From NCBI RefSeq assembly GCF_011745665.1, contig NZ_CP050253.1:595418-659417 (forward strand): a DNA stretch of 64,000 nucleotides. Direction: 5' to 3'. This document shows positions 1-10,100 of the stretch, piece by piece. The notes beneath the pieces are model-generated. The model saw only the letters and a program-made list of their open reading frames with translations. It made no database searches and had not been told where the DNA came from. The number at the start of each line of letters is the position of its first letter. Position 1 is the first letter of the stretch. Origin of the DNA: Zophobihabitans entericus (GTDB lineage Bacteria > Pseudomonadota > Gammaproteobacteria > Enterobacterales > Orbaceae). The position numbers and the translations under genes were made by a program.

Positions 1-463
1 AACAGGGGAATCCTACATGAGCACACATACGTCTGACTTGACGGTTTTTGCCTTCTTTAATAGTCAGGCTAATCCATGAGGTTGGAATACTTTTTCTTTC
101 TCGGATAGGAGGATCTCGTTGCCAGAGTTTTGCTGGTTCAGGAATGACACTGGCTTTAGCTGGCGCTGTAGTGAATTCTTTGAGGGCTATCCCCTTTTGC
201 AGCAGAGAGATTGCTTCGTCTGTTACAATCCCCTCTACCTGAGCCCAGTAAGTCTTTGCCTGTTTAAATTTAGGATCGGCAATCTTAGCCTGCAATTTAC
301 CATCATTAGTGAGTAATAATAGTCCCTCACTGTCAGTATCTAAACGTCCGGCAGGGTAAAATCCCGGTAAATCTACATAGTTTTTTAAGGTTGGATGTTT
401 TTCATGTTCTGAGAACTGGCTGATCACACCAAAAGGCTTGTTAAGCGCAATAATTGAAGACAT
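1..463 (-). CDS. rluE: 23S rRNA pseudouridine synthase RluE (3'-truncated by window edge)
   Basis: The reverse strand reads from an ATG at 463 to the window edge without a stop, giving 154 codons of a pseudouridine synthase of the RsuA/RluE group. These enzymes isomerise a uridine in 23S rRNA (U2457 for E. coli RluE). The catalytic aspartate sits in GRLDTDSEG at about residue 42. Near the visible end are the family motifs PPIRERKSIPT and GKNRQVRRM. The opening ALNKPFGVISQF resembles RluE more than RluB or RsuA, and there is no N-terminal S4 domain, which also fits RluE. The C-terminus lies outside the window. It is divergent from iscR. Assignment to RluE is strong by motif, but the paralogue call rests on memory of the E. 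coli protein. Confidence 0.88.
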   Translation of the reverse strand, partial: MSSIIALNKPFGVISQFSEHEKHPTLKNYVDLPGFYPAGRLDTDSEGLLLLTNDGKLQAKIADPKFKQAKTYWAQVEGIVTDEAISLLQKGIALKEFTTAPAKASVIPEPAKLWQRDPPIRERKSIPTSWISLTIKEGKNRQVRRMCAHVGFPC

Positions 464-573
464 ATTTCTCACATCTAAAAATCATTTTCAGTCATTATAC
501 TATATAAGTGACAAGCAGGTCTTAATTTCTCGTGATAACCATTCTTTTGCCTTGCCTATCAAAGGGATAACTA

Positions 574-623
574 ATACCCTACTAAAATACTCAACTAAAT
601 ACTTGACTAAAATCAAAGGATAT
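574..623 (+). promoter_or_regulatory. Tandem IscR type-1-like operators in the isc promoter
   Basis: Two 25-bp segments lie end to end. The first (574-598) matches the IscR type 1 consensus ATASYYGACTRWWWYAGTCRRSTAT at all but three positions. The second (599-623) has a perfect left half (ATACTTGACTA) and a weaker right half. E. coli iscR also has two adjacent sites over its promoter, so repression by [2Fe-2S]-IscR is the expected role. The match was made by eye. Confidence 0.65.
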
Positions 624-630
624 ATAAAAT
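603..630 (+). promoter_or_regulatory. isc operon promoter
   Basis: A -35 hexamer TTGACT (603-608) and a -10 hexamer TAAAAT (625-630) are separated by 16 bp. The -35 lies inside the second IscR-like operator, so bound IscR would occlude RNA polymerase. Confidence 0.55.
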
Positions 631-655
631 AACACCATCTACTCGGAGGATGTGT

Positions 656-1111
656 ATGAAATTAACATCAAAAGGGCGTTATGCCGTGACTGCAATGCTT
701 GATGTTGCACTTAACTCACAGTCTGGTCCTGTTTCTTTAGCGGAAATTTCTGAACGACAGGAAATTTCTCTCTCTTACTTAGAACAGTTATTTGCTCGTT
801 TACGTAAACACGGTTTAGTAGCAAGTGTCAGAGGACCTGGCGGTGGTTATGTGTTAAATCACAGTATGGAACATATTGCAATTAGTTCAATTATTAAAGC
901 GGTTGATGAATCAGTCGATGCCACGAAATGTAATGGTGAAGGCTGCTGTCAGGGCGGAGTTCGTTGTTTAACGCATTCACTTTGGAATGATCTTAGTGAA
1001 CGTATCGATGAGTTCTTAACCAACATCACGCTTAGTGAGCTGGTACAAAATAAAGAAGTGAGAGAAGTGGCTCACCGTCAAAGTAACTTTATGCGTATCG
1101 CAGTAAATTAA
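656..1111 (+). CDS. iscR: Fe-S cluster-sensing transcriptional regulator IscR
   Basis: This Rrf2-family regulator carries a [2Fe-2S] cluster and represses the isc operon when clusters are plentiful. An N-terminal winged helix (about residues 1-65, with SVRGPGGGY) is followed by the cluster ligands C92, C98, C104 and H107. An extra cysteine, C97, sits next to C98. I start at ATG 656 rather than the ATG at 650 because GGAGG at 645-649 then has 6-nt spacing, and the protein begins [11 protein letters not shown] like E. coli IscR (MRLTSKG). The tail after the ligand region is slightly shorter than in E. coli. First gene of iscRSUA-hscBA-fdx. Confidence 0.95.
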   Translation: MKLTSKGRYAVTAMLDVALNSQSGPVSLAEISERQEISLSYLEQLFARLRKHGLVASVRGPGGGYVLNHSMEHIAISSIIKAVDESVDATKCNGEGCCQGGVRCLTHSLWNDLSERIDEFLTNITLSELVQNKEVREVAHRQSNFMRIAVN

Positions 1112-1185
1112 CTATTGAATAAATAGCCAAATTTATCAGGTGAAATGGTATAATTTAAAAGATTAAGTCAGTTTTGGAGTTATAA

Positions 1186-2400
1186 ATGAAATTACCAATT
1201 TATATGGATTACGCAGCAACCACACCAATGGATAAACGTGTGGCAGAGAAAATGATGCAATTCATGACTATGGATGGTGTGTTTGGTAATCCGGCTTCTC
1301 GTTCTCACCGTTTTGGGTGGCTTGCAGAAGAAGCTGTTGATATTGCCCGTAATCAAATCGCCGATTTAATTGGTGCTGATGCCAGAGAAATCGTATTTAC
1401 GTCTGGTGCGACAGAAGCGGATAACTTAGCAATTAAAGGTGCCGCCCACTTTTATCAGACTAAAGGTAAACATATTATTACCTGTAAAACTGAACATAAA
1501 GCAGTATTGGATACTTGTCGTCAGTTAGAGCGTGAAGGCTTTGAGGTGACTTATTTAGCACCAAAAGCAGATGGTTTAATTGATTTAAAAGAATTTGAAG
1601 CAGCGCTACGTGATGATACTTCTGTAGTATCAATTATGCATGTAAATAATGAAATCGGTGTAATTCAGGATATTGAAAAAATGGGCGAAATGTGCCGTAG
1701 CCGCGGTATTATTTTCCATGTCGATGCAACTCAAAGTGTTGGGCGTCTACCGATTGATTTATCTAAGTTAAAAGTAGATTTAATGTCATTCTCTGGCCAT
1801 AAAGTTTATGGTCCAAAAGGAATTGGTGGTTTATATGTACGTCGTAAACCACGTGTGAGAATTGAAGCTCAAATGCACGGTGGTGGTCACGAACGTGGTA
1901 TGCGTTCTGGTACTTTACCGGTACACCAAATCGTGGGTATGGGTGAAGCTTATCGTCTGGCTAAAGAATCAATGACAGAAGAGATGGCACATCTGCAAAC
2001 ACTTAGAAATCGTCTGTGGGATGGTCTGAAAGATATTGAAGAAGTTTATCTCAATGGTTCTTTAGAACACAGCGTTCCAAATATTTTAAATATCAGCTTT
2101 GCTTATGTGGAAGGTGAGTCACTGATGATGGCGCTAAAAGATTTAGCGGTATCTTCTGGCTCAGCATGTACTTCTGCAAGTTTAGAACCATCTTACGTAC
2201 TGCGTGCACTTGGTCTGAATGATGAGCTGGCTCATAGTTCAATTCGTTTCTCTATCGGTCGTTTTACGACAGAAGAAGAGATCGATTATGCGATTAAATT
2301 AATTCATGATTCGATTGGTCGTTTACGTGAACTATCGCCACTTTGGGAAATGTTTAAAGATGGTGTTGATTTAAGCCAGATTCAGTGGACGAACCACTAA
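1186..2400 (+). CDS. iscS: Cysteine desulfurase IscS
   Basis: This PLP enzyme takes sulphur from L-cysteine and passes it as a persulphide to IscU, and also to tRNA thiolation enzymes. At 404 residues it matches E. coli IscS in length. The PLP-lysine region is [12 protein letters not shown]. The mobile catalytic loop [15 protein letters not shown] puts the persulphide cysteine at about residue 328. The start [16 protein letters not shown] aligns with E. coli. It lies 74 bp after iscR in the same direction, and the isc promoter upstream of iscR probably drives it. Confidence 0.97.
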   Translation: MKLPIYMDYAATTPMDKRVAEKMMQFMTMDGVFGNPASRSHRFGWLAEEAVDIARNQIADLIGADAREIVFTSGATEADNLAIKGAAHFYQTKGKHIITCKTEHKAVLDTCRQLEREGFEVTYLAPKADGLIDLKEFEAALRDDTSVVSIMHVNNEIGVIQDIEKMGEMCRSRGIIFHVDATQSVGRLPIDLSKLKVDLMSFSGHKVYGPKGIGGLYVRRKPRVRIEAQMHGGGHERGMRSGTLPVHQIVGMGEAYRLAKESMTEEMAHLQTLRNRLWDGLKDIEEVYLNGSLEHSVPNILNISFAYVEGESLMMALKDLAVSSGSACTSASLEPSYVLRALGLNDELAHSSIRFSIGRFTTEEEIDYAIKLIHDSIGRLRELSPLWEMFKDGVDLSQIQWTNH

Positions 2401-2427
2401 GTTAATGATCTGATAAGGAGTTAGAAA

Positions 2428-2814
2428 ATGGCCTATAGTGAAAAAGTTGTCGATCATTATGAAAACCCTCGTAATGTTGGATCATTTGATAATAAAGATC
2501 CAAACGTAGGTAGCGGAATGGTAGGTGCGCCTGCCTGTGGTGACGTAATGCGTCTACAAATTAAAGTAAATGATAATGGCATCATTGAAGATGCTAAATT
2601 CAAAACTTATGGTTGTGGTTCAGCGATTGCTTCAAGCTCACTGATTACTGAGTGGGTAAAAGGTAAATCACTGGACGAAGCACAAGCGATTAAGAATACT
2701 GATATTGCTGAAGAACTTGCTCTGCCACCAGTGAAAATTCACTGTTCTATTCTGGCAGAAGATGCAATCAAAGCAGCAATTGAAGATTACAAGAGTAAAA
2801 ATCATAAAGCATAG
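2428..2814 (+). CDS. iscU: Fe-S cluster assembly scaffold IscU
   Basis: IscU is the scaffold on which IscS-derived sulphur and iron build a [2Fe-2S] cluster. All three ligand cysteines are present, in GAPACGDVM, TYGCGSAIASSS and IHCSILAEDA. The HscA recognition motif LPPVK stands directly before the third. Length is 128 residues, as in E. coli. A good SD (AAGGAG) precedes the ATG, 27 bp after iscS. Confidence 0.97.
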   Translation: MAYSEKVVDHYENPRNVGSFDNKDPNVGSGMVGAPACGDVMRLQIKVNDNGIIEDAKFKTYGCGSAIASSSLITEWVKGKSLDEAQAIKNTDIAEELALPPVKIHCSILAEDAIKAAIEDYKSKNHKA

Positions 2815-2826
2815 TTAGGAATTATT

Positions 2827-3150
2827 ATGTCTATCGTATTAACAGATACAGCAGCTAACCGGGTTCAAACGTTTCTTGCCAATCGAGGCAAAGGTGTTGG
2901 TCTGCGCCTTGGTGTGAGAACGTCTGGTTGTTCCGGTATGGCATATGTTATTGAGTTCGCAGATGAAATTCGCGATGATGATAATGTTTTTGACGATAAA
3001 AATGTGAAAATTATCGTAGATAGAAAAAGTTTAGTTTACCTTGATGGCACAGAGATTGACTTTGTTAAAGAAGGTCTGAATGAAGGTTTTAAATTCAATA
3101 ACCCTAATGCCGATAATGAGTGTGGTTGTGGTGAAAGTTTTAATGTGTAA
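2827..3150 (+). CDS. iscA: A-type Fe-S carrier protein IscA
   Basis: IscA is an A-type carrier that moves clusters or iron from IscU to target enzymes. The diagnostic cysteines are present: one in [11 protein letters not shown] and the C-terminal pair in [11 protein letters not shown]. Length is 107 residues, typical for IscA. Its ATG is 12 bp after the iscU stop, so the two genes are almost certainly co-transcribed and perhaps translationally coupled. Confidence 0.97.
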   Translation: MSIVLTDTAANRVQTFLANRGKGVGLRLGVRTSGCSGMAYVIEFADEIRDDDNVFDDKNVKIIVDRKSLVYLDGTEIDFVKEGLNEGFKFNNPNADNECGCGESFNV

Positions 3151-3208
3151 AATGTCTATCTTATAGTTTTATTGTATAACTACAGTATTCATATCTGGAA
3201 TATTATTG

Positions 3209-3748
3209 ATGGACACACATTCAAACTACTTCGACCTGTTTCACTTACCTGTTCAAATACCTGTTGATATTCAAAAGTTATCGACTGAATATCAACAGCT
3301 ACAGCGCATGTATCATCCTGATAATTTTGCGACAGCACCAGAAGCTGAAAAGATGATGATGCTACAAAAATCAGCTACGATTAATGATGCGTTTCAAACT
3401 TTAAAAGATCCAATTTTAAGCGCCAGTTATTTTTTGACGCTCAAAGGTATTGATGTCTCTGCTGAACATAATATCATCAATGATACTGATTTTTTGATGG
3501 AACAGTTTATTTTACGTGAGCAATTAGATAGGATTGAGCAGCAATTAAATCAGTCTCAGAAAGAACAGGAATTAGAAGCGTTCTCTCTGGAAATTAAGCA
3601 AAAATATCAAGATACTTATCAAGAATTATTAGACTGCCTTCAACAAAGTGAATGGCAAAATGGATTGAATGTCGTAAATAAACTACGTTATTTGACGAGA
3701 CTACGACAACAAATCGATCAACTGGAAGATTCATTATTTGCTTTATAG
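3209..3748 (+). CDS. hscB: Co-chaperone HscB
   Basis: HscB is a J-type co-chaperone that delivers IscU to HscA and stimulates its ATPase. The N-terminal J domain holds the HPD tripeptide in RMYHPDNFA. The C-terminal half is helical and glutamine-rich, as expected for the IscU-binding three-helix bundle. A TTG directly precedes the ATG at 3209; I use the ATG, which gives MDTHSNYFDLF like E. coli HscB (MDYFTLF). Length is 179 residues against 171 in E. coli. The gap to iscA is 58 bp. Confidence 0.93.
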   Translation: MDTHSNYFDLFHLPVQIPVDIQKLSTEYQQLQRMYHPDNFATAPEAEKMMMLQKSATINDAFQTLKDPILSASYFLTLKGIDVSAEHNIINDTDFLMEQFILREQLDRIEQQLNQSQKEQELEAFSLEIKQKYQDTYQELLDCLQQSEWQNGLNVVNKLRYLTRLRQQIDQLEDSLFAL

Positions 3749-3818
3749 CCAGTTCTTAGTACAAAATAATGCGGATAACGATGATCGATAACTACAATTA
3801 ACGAGAATAACAAACGCC

Positions 3819-5690
3819 ATGGCTCTATTACAAATTAGCGAACCAGGTCTGTCTCAGGCTCCACATCAGCACCGATTAGCGGTGGGCATTGATTTAGGAA
3901 CAACTAACTCTCTGGTTGCAACTGTTCGCAGCGGTAAAGCAGAAACTCTGCCTGATCCGGATGGGCGCCATCTATTACCTTCAGTGGTCAATTATGGTCA
4001 GGATCATGATGATAATACATTGATTTCAGTTGGTTATGCAGCACAAAAAAAAGCAGCCAAAGAGCCACAAAATACCATTAGTTCTGTAAAACGTTTTATG
4101 GGACGCGCATTATCTGATATTGATACCTCCCACTTTCCTTATGTCTTTTCTGCCAGTGAAAACGGTGTTCCTCTTCTACATGTTGAACATGATTTAGTGG
4201 TCAGCCCGGTTCAGGTTTCAGCAGACATTTTACGTGCGCTAGCTAATCGCGCTAAAGAAACACTCGATGGTGAACTTGATGGCGTGGTCATTACCGTTCC
4301 GGCCTATTTTGATGATGCACAAAGACAAGCTACTAAAGATGCTGCAACTTTGGCAGGATTGCATGTACTACGATTACTTAATGAACCAACGGCAGCGGCA
4401 ATTGCTTATGGTTTAGATTCCGGTCAGGAAGGCATTATTGCCGTTTATGATTTAGGTGGTGGTACGTTTGATATCTCTATCTTAAGACTTTCGCGTGGTG
4501 TCTTTGAAGTGTTAGCCACTGGCGGTGACTCTGCTTTAGGTGGTGACGATTTTGATCAGCTGATTGCTGATTATTTCCGTACACAACTAGGTCTTTCTGA
4601 ACAAAATGATCCTTATTTAACTCGTCGCTTACTTAACGCGGCAAGCAGTACAAAGATTGCGTTAAGTGAGCAGCAATCTGTAACTGTGGAAGTTGAAAAC
4701 CAAAATATTATTTTCACCAGAAATCAGCTGGATGAGTTAATTCAGCCGCTGGTGAAACGAACGTTGCTTGCCTGTCGTCGTGCACTGAAAGACGCGAATG
4801 TCAGTGTTGACGAAGTGGTTGATGTGGTGATGGTTGGTGGTTCGACTCGTGTTCCTCTAGTTCAAACCATGGTGGGTGAATTCTTTAAACAGCTACCACT
4901 TACCTCGATCGATCCAGATCGTGTCGTGGCAATTGGCGCAGCTGTTCAGGCTGATATTTTAGTTGGTAATAAACCTGATGCTGAGATGTTACTGCTTGAT
5001 GTGATTCCATTGTCTTTAGGAATTGAGACAATGGGTGAGTTAGTGGAAAAGATCATCCCGCGCAATAGTACTATTCCTTGTGCCAGAGCGCAGGAATTTA
5101 CAACATTTAAAGATGGTCAGACATCAATGATGATTCATGTTTTACAAGGTGAACGTGAAACTGTTTCAGGTTGTCGTTCTCTGGCGCGTTTTACTCTACG
5201 TGGAATTCCACCGATGGCGGCAGGTGGTGCTCATATTCGGGTGACTTTTCAGGTAGATGCAGATGGTTTGTTAAGTGTGACTGCGATGGAGAAATCAACT
5301 GGCGTTCATACCTCAATTCAGGTTAAGCCGTCCTATGGTCTGACAGAGACAGAAATTGCCGGTATGATTCAGGATTCCTTTACGCACGCTGAAATTGATA
5401 AACAGGCTCGTATGCTGGCAGAACAAAAAGTTGACGCCGCCAGAGTGCTTGAAAGTTTACACAGTGCTTTAGAGCAGGATAAATATCTGCTTTCTGATAA
5501 TGAGCTGGCACAAATTTTACAAGCGAAGCAAGAACTTGAGCGAGTAATGAAAACGACTAATACTCAAGAGATCAGCGCTAAGATTAAACAACTTGATCAG
5601 GTTACGCAGGATTTTGCTGCAAGACGTATGGATCATTCAGTACAACAAGCGTTTACCGGGCATACAGTAGACGATATACATAAATCATAA
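3819..5690 (+). CDS. hscA: Specialised Hsp70 chaperone HscA
   Basis: HscA is the Hsp70 that binds the LPPVK motif of IscU and uses ATP to drive cluster transfer. The nucleotide-binding domain shows the phosphate-1 motif [12 protein letters not shown], the phosphate-2 motif [13 protein letters not shown] and the adenosine motif [10 protein letters not shown]. The substrate-binding domain follows from about residue 390. The residues ahead of the ATPase domain resemble the short HscA extension rather than DnaK. Length is 623 against 616 in E. coli. It lies 70 bp after hscB. Confidence 0.96.
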   Translation: MALLQISEPGLSQAPHQHRLAVGIDLGTTNSLVATVRSGKAETLPDPDGRHLLPSVVNYGQDHDDNTLISVGYAAQKKAAKEPQNTISSVKRFMGRALSDIDTSHFPYVFSASENGVPLLHVEHDLVVSPVQVSADILRALANRAKETLDGELDGVVITVPAYFDDAQRQATKDAATLAGLHVLRLLNEPTAAAIAYGLDSGQEGIIAVYDLGGGTFDISILRLSRGVFEVLATGGDSALGGDDFDQLIADYFRTQLGLSEQNDPYLTRRLLNAASSTKIALSEQQSVTVEVENQNIIFTRNQLDELIQPLVKRTLLACRRALKDANVSVDEVVDVVMVGGSTRVPLVQTMVGEFFKQLPLTSIDPDRVVAIGAAVQADILVGNKPDAEMLLLDVIPLSLGIETMGELVEKIIPRNSTIPCARAQEFTTFKDGQTSMMIHVLQGERETVSGCRSLARFTLRGIPPMAAGGAHIRVTFQVDADGLLSVTAMEKSTGVHTSIQVKPSYGLTETEIAGMIQDSFTHAEIDKQARMLAEQKVDAARVLESLHSALEQDKYLLSDNELAQILQAKQELERVMKTTNTQEISAKIKQLDQVTQDFAARRMDHSVQQAFTGHTVDDIHKS

Positions 5691-5727
5691 CATATTGATT
5701 TATTTGAATAAATTATTGAGGTGAATT

Positions 5728-6063
5728 ATGCCAAAGATTACATTTCTTCCTAATCCAGATCTTTGCCCGGAAGGGGTAACAGTTGAAGCTGAGTCAGGTG
5801 AATCTATTCTGGAAGTTGCACTACGTAATGATATTGAGATTGATCATGCCTGTGAAATGTCTTGTGCGTGTTCAACTTGTCACTGTGTGGTACGTAAAGG
5901 TTTTGATTCTTTAGAACCAAGTGATGAGCAGGAAGATGATATGCTGGATAAAGCATGGGGTGTTGAGCCACAAAGCCGTTTAAGCTGTCAGGCGAGAGTA
6001 GCGGATGAAGATTTAGTGATTGATGTACCACGTTATACGTTAAATCATGCGAAAGAGCACTAA
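5728..6063 (+). CDS. fdx: [2Fe-2S] ferredoxin of the ISC system
   Basis: This adrenodoxin-type ferredoxin supplies electrons for cluster assembly on IscU. The ligand pattern is C-x5-C-x2-C in HACEMSCACSTCHC, with the fourth cysteine in RLSCQARV. Length is 111 residues, as in E. coli. It is the last gene of the operon and is followed by a strong terminator. The usual next gene, iscX, is absent. Confidence 0.96.
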   Translation: MPKITFLPNPDLCPEGVTVEAESGESILEVALRNDIEIDHACEMSCACSTCHCVVRKGFDSLEPSDEQEDDMLDKAWGVEPQSRLSCQARVADEDLVIDVPRYTLNHAKEH

Positions 6064-6107
6064 GGTTTTTAGTTTTTACTTAATAAAATAAAGAGTATTT
6101 TTATGTG

Positions 6108-6137
6108 AAACCACCATATAACTGGTGGTTTTTTTAT
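6108..6137 (+). terminator. Terminator of the isc operon
   Basis: AAACCACCA, a short loop and TGGTGGTTT form a perfect stem followed by a run of T. It sits 45 bp after the fdx stop. Confidence 0.9.
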
Positions 6138-6148
6138 TGGGTAGGTGT

Positions 6149-6184
6149 GGGTTGCGCGACACAGTCGCGCTTGTAGATCTTAGA
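6149..6184. repeat. 36-bp palindromic repeat, copy 1
   Basis: The core GCGCGAC-ACA-GTCGCGC is a perfect hairpin, followed by TTGTAGATCTTAGA. A second copy at 6464-6499 matches at 33 of 36 positions. All three differences lie in the palindrome, while the flank is identical. It looks like a REP-type extragenic palindrome. Confidence 0.75.
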
Positions 6185-6207
6185 GCTGTGAAGGAATTAG
6201 CCTGTGT

Positions 6208-6281
6208 GAGCTTAGCGGTACTATTCCGATGCGCTGAACATGCAAGCCATGTAACGCTTACTCCATAGCACCACTAAGCTC
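6208..6281. repeat. Long imperfect inverted repeat
   Basis: GAGCTTAGCGGT (6208-6219) pairs with ACCACTAAGCTC (6270-6281) with one mismatch, enclosing 50 nt. It follows repeat copy 1 and could be part of a larger structured element. I cannot assign it to a known RNA family. Confidence 0.5.
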
Positions 6282-6384
6282 AGTCTTCATCCAATAATAT
6301 TCACTGATAAAAGAAAAGGTCAAAAGATTAACGGATAATCTTTTAGATTTTAAATAGAAACAGAAGAATTAAAATAAAAAACAC

Positions 6385-6430
6385 AATAAAATCAAATAGT
6401 TAAATATTTTTTTAAGTGTTTGATTTTATT
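6385..6430. repeat. 12-bp perfect inverted repeat, AT-rich
   Basis: AATAAAATCAAA (6385-6396) and TTTGATTTTATT (6419-6430) are exact reverse complements around 22 nt that include a T run. A second AT-rich hairpin, AAAAGATTA/TAATCTTTT, lies just before it at 6322-6344. Neither is next to a gene end. Confidence 0.6.
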
Positions 6431-6463
6431 ATGGTTTTATGTTGTAAATATATCAAGGTTGTT

Positions 6464-6499
6464 GGGTTGCGTGACGGAGTCGCGCTTGTAGATCTTAGA
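6464..6499. repeat. 36-bp palindromic repeat, copy 2
   Basis: This is the direct repeat of 6149-6184, in the same orientation, with core GCGTGAC-GGA-GTCGCGC and an identical 14-bp tail. A further imperfect hairpin follows: TTTGATGG at 6575-6582 against CCATCAAA at 6630-6637, extended by GTGGG/CCCAC. Confidence 0.75.
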
Positions 6500-6679
6500 A
6501 TAATGACGTAATTAACTAATATATATTGTTCTATGTCGTCACGCTGTTAGGTCTTTAGAGTAGTGGGATTTGAATTTGATGGAGAGCGTATTCCATAGGT
6601 CTTAGCGAGCCTGACGGGTGTACGGTAGGCCATCAAACCCACGGAATAAGCCAGCATCACCAAAGATATTAGGCGAGGG

Positions 6680-6778
6680 CGGCGCAGTCCGCACCAACCC
6701 CAATGCTAATAACAAACAACAACACTAAGAAACACGTTAGCGGGGCGTGCTCCCCGCCAAATACTCTGCTAATAACAA
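6680..6778. repeat. Pair of GC-rich hairpins each followed by TGCTAATAACAA
   Basis: The 12-mer TGCTAATAACAA occurs at 6704-6715 and again at 6767-6778. Each copy stands about 10 nt after a GC-rich palindrome, the clearer being GCGGGG/CCCCGC at 6740-6757. The layout resembles the 36-bp elements above (palindrome plus constant flank) but with a different flank. Confidence 0.55.
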
Positions 6779-6786
6779 GACAGGAG

Positions 6787-7074
6787 CTACTCTTTTACTC
6801 CATACAACTCAATCACTTCCATAGCTGTTTTATTATTGAGTTTTTCTGTTAAAAACTGATAACGTTGAATTTGACTGCCTTTGGCATAAGCAGAAGCTTC
6901 AAACCCTAGTTTTGTTAGTGCATGCTCAAAAGCTGTTTTATCCTCTGTGTTCAGATCATTTGCTACGGCCAGAATAGATTGCTGAAAACTTTCTTTGGTT
7001 GAAGTATCAATCCGTTTCTCTCCACAGGCACTTAAAAAAACGGTACAAAGTAAAACAATCAGTAATTTTTTCAT
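6787..7074 (-). CDS. Small lipoprotein of unknown function (DUF6694-like)
   Basis: The 95-residue product has a lipoprotein signal peptide: Lys-Lys, a hydrophobic run and the lipobox LSAC with the acylated cysteine at 17. The mature part is about 78 residues, charged and probably helical, with a conserved-looking IDTSTKESFQQS opening. It resembles small gammaproteobacterial lipoproteins grouped as DUF6694; that link is from memory and uncertain. Glu-19 and Lys-20 follow the cysteine, with no Asp at +2, so outer-membrane sorting is the default expectation. It lies 35 bp downstream of carB on the same strand and could be read through from it. Confidence 0.7.
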   Translation of the reverse strand: MKKLLIVLLCTVFLSACGEKRIDTSTKESFQQSILAVANDLNTEDKTAFEHALTKLGFEASAYAKGSQIQRYQFLTEKLNNKTAMEVIELYGVKE

Positions 7075-7109
7075 TTCTATTCCTACAAACCAGGTAACGA
7101 TATATCCGC

Positions 7110-10100
7110 TTAGTTTAGCATTTTATAAAGCTCCTGTAAGGAGGTCACTCGTCCAACCGGATCGCAATCAATAGCTGCTATTGTGGCATAACTGGCGTTC
7201 ATCGTTGTATCATAGTGAACTTTATACTGAATAGCACTACGACGCAGAATCTTTGATGACTCAATTGCAGCCCGGCCTGACGTAGTATTTAGCACATAAG
7301 CATATTCACCATTTTTCATATGGTCGTGAATATTTGGTCGTCCTTCAATCACTTTATTTACCTGACGGCATTCAATACCAGCATCCTGCAATACTTTAGC
7401 GGTACCAACTGTGGCATCAATAGTAAAACCATGAGCAATAAGTTTTTTACCGATTTCAATCACGCGCTTCTTATCCTGATCACGTACTGAAACCAGCGCT
7501 TTCCCTTGTTTTTTCATATTGGTCAGACTACCAAGCATTGATTTTGAGAATGCTTCAGCAAATGTTTTACCAATTCCCATGACTTCACCAGTTGAGCGCA
7601 TCTCAGGCCCAAGGATTGGGTCAACACCACTAAATTTATTAAAAGGTAATACGACTTCTTTGACAGAAAAATAAGGCGGAATAATCTCTTTACTGACATT
7701 TTGCTCGAGTAAAGTTTGTCCTGCCATTACTCTGGCCGCGATTTTAGCCAGCGGTAAACTGGTGGCTTTAGAGACAAACGGAACAGTTCTTGCGGCTCGC
7801 GGGTTAACTTCAATTAAATAGATTTCATTGTTTTGTACAGCGAACTGAGCGTTCATTAAGCCTTTTACATTTAGCTCCAGAGCAAGCTGTTTAGCCTGCT
7901 GGCGTAATTTATCCTGAATCTGAGAACTTAGAGAATAGGCAGGAAGTGAACAGGCAGAATCACCAGAGTGTACACCAGCTTGTTCAATGTGCTCCATAAT
8001 GCCACCAATCACGACGTTTTCACCATCACTAATGACATCAATATCAACTTCGATAGCATCATCTAAAAAGTGGTCAAGAAGTACTGGTGCTTCATTTGAT
8101 TCGCTCACTGCAGTTTTAAAGTAACGACGTAAATCTTGTTCGTTATAAACAATTTCCATTGCTCGGCCACCCAGAACATAAGAAGGTCGCACGACAAGTG
8201 GATAACCAATTCTTTCTGCTTCAAAAATTGCTACTTCCAGATCGGAAACGGTAGCATTTACTGGTTGTTTAAGTTGAAGTTTATCAACCACTTCCTGAAA
8301 GCGCTTACGATCTTCTGCTTTATCAATCGAATCTGGTGATGTACCAATGATAGGTACGTGATTGGCTTCAAGTGCTCTGGCCAGTTTCAGCGGAGTCTGC
8401 CCGCCATATTGCACAATCACACCTGTTGGTTTTTCGACATGGACAATCTCAAGCACATCTTCCAGTGTCACAGGTTCAAAGTAGAGACGATCAGAGGTAT
8501 CGTAATCTGTTGATACAGTTTCTGGATTACAGTTTACCATAATCGTTTCAAAGCCATCTTCACGTAGTGCCAGGGAAGCATGTACACAGCAATAATCAAA
8601 CTCAATACCTTGCCCGATCCGGTTTGGTCCACCACCCAGAATCATAATTTTTTTACGATTAAACTGTGGGCTCGCTTCGCACTCATCTTCATAGGTAGAA
8701 TAGAGATAAGCTGTATCTGTTGAAAACTCGGCAGCACAGGTATCCACACGTTTATATACCGGGTGGATATTATATTGATGACGTAGCTGACGTATGTTTT
8801 GCTCTTTTACCTGAAGTAATTTTGCCAGACGAGCATCGGAAAAACCTTTACGTTTAAGTTGCCATAATGTTTGCTCATTAAGTTTATCTAAAGATATCTT
8901 TGTAACCTGTTGTTCCAGTGTAACGAGCTCCTGTATTTGTACTAAGAACCAACGATCGATATTGGTCATGGTGAAGACTTCGTCCAGCGTTAAGCCTGCT
9001 CGAAATGCATCCGCGATATACCAGATTCTGTCTGAGCCGGCTTCCTGTAGCTCCCGTCTTAGAGTAATCATTGATTTATCATCGAAGTTTGATAATTTAG
9101 GATCAAAACCTGTTGCACCAACTTCAAGCCCGCGTAGGGCTTTTTGTATGGATTCCTGAAAGGTTCGTCCAATCGCCATGACTTCCCCGACTGATTTCAT
9201 CTGGGTGGTCAATCTGTCATTACAACCAGCAAATTTCTCAAAATTAAAACGTGGAATTTTGGTAACAACATAATCAATGGATGGCTCAAACGATGCTGGA
9301 GTTCGTCCTCCGGTAATATCGTTGGAGAGCTCGTCCAGTGTATAACCAACAGCTAATTTGGCCGCAATCTTGGCGATAGGAAAACCGGTTGCTTTAGAGG
9401 CTAGCGCAGAAGAACGCGAAACCCTTGGATTCATCTCGATTACAATCAGTCGTCCGGTTTTGGGATCGACAGAAAACTGTACATTCGAGCCACCTGTTTC
9501 GACACCGATTTCTCTTAGTACTGCCAGAGAAGCATTCCGCATGATCTGATATTCTTTATCGGTCAGAGTTTGTGCTGGTGCAACGGTAATTGAGTCACCG
9601 GTATGAATACCCATTGGGTCAAAGTTTTCAATTGAGCAGACAATGATACAGTTATCATTTTTATCACGGACAACTTCCATTTCATACTCTTTCCAGCCAA
9701 TCAGTGATTCGTCAATTAACAGCTCATTAGTTGGTGAGAGGTCTAAGCCCCGCGTACAGATCTCTTCAAACTCTTCCCGATTATAGGCAATACCACCACC
9801 GGTTCCACCCATGGTAAAAGAGGGGCGAATAATACACGGAAAGCCCACTTGTTCGGCTACGGCATAGGCTTCGTCCAGAGTATGGGCAATACCTGAACGG
9901 GCTGTTTCCAGCCCAATTTTTTTCATGGCTTTATCAAAACGCTGGCGATCTTCTGCTTTATCAATCGCGTCAGCGGTTGCGCCTATCATCTCTACATTAA
10001 ATTCTTGCAAAACGCCGTGCTTTTCTAAATCTAAAGCGCAGTTCAGTGCAGTTTGTCCACCCATGGTTGGTAAGACTGCATCAGGACGCTCTTTTTCAAT

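Larger units (their letters stand above)
6138..6786. other. Gene-free repeat island between fdx and the lipoprotein gene
   Basis: I find no credible coding region here on either strand. The stretch is filled with the palindromes and repeats listed separately. It lies between a forward operon end and a reverse gene end, so it is a convergent, terminator-side spacer. Confidence 0.7.

Noticed and set aside
6149..6499. Palindromic 36-bp repeats considered as a CRISPR array
   Set aside because: Only two copies, 279 bp apart, with no regular spacing and no cas genes nearby.
6208..6642. Long imperfect hairpins considered as integron attC sites
   Set aside because: No RYYYAAC/GTTRRRY core pair at the ends, no gene cassettes and no integrase.
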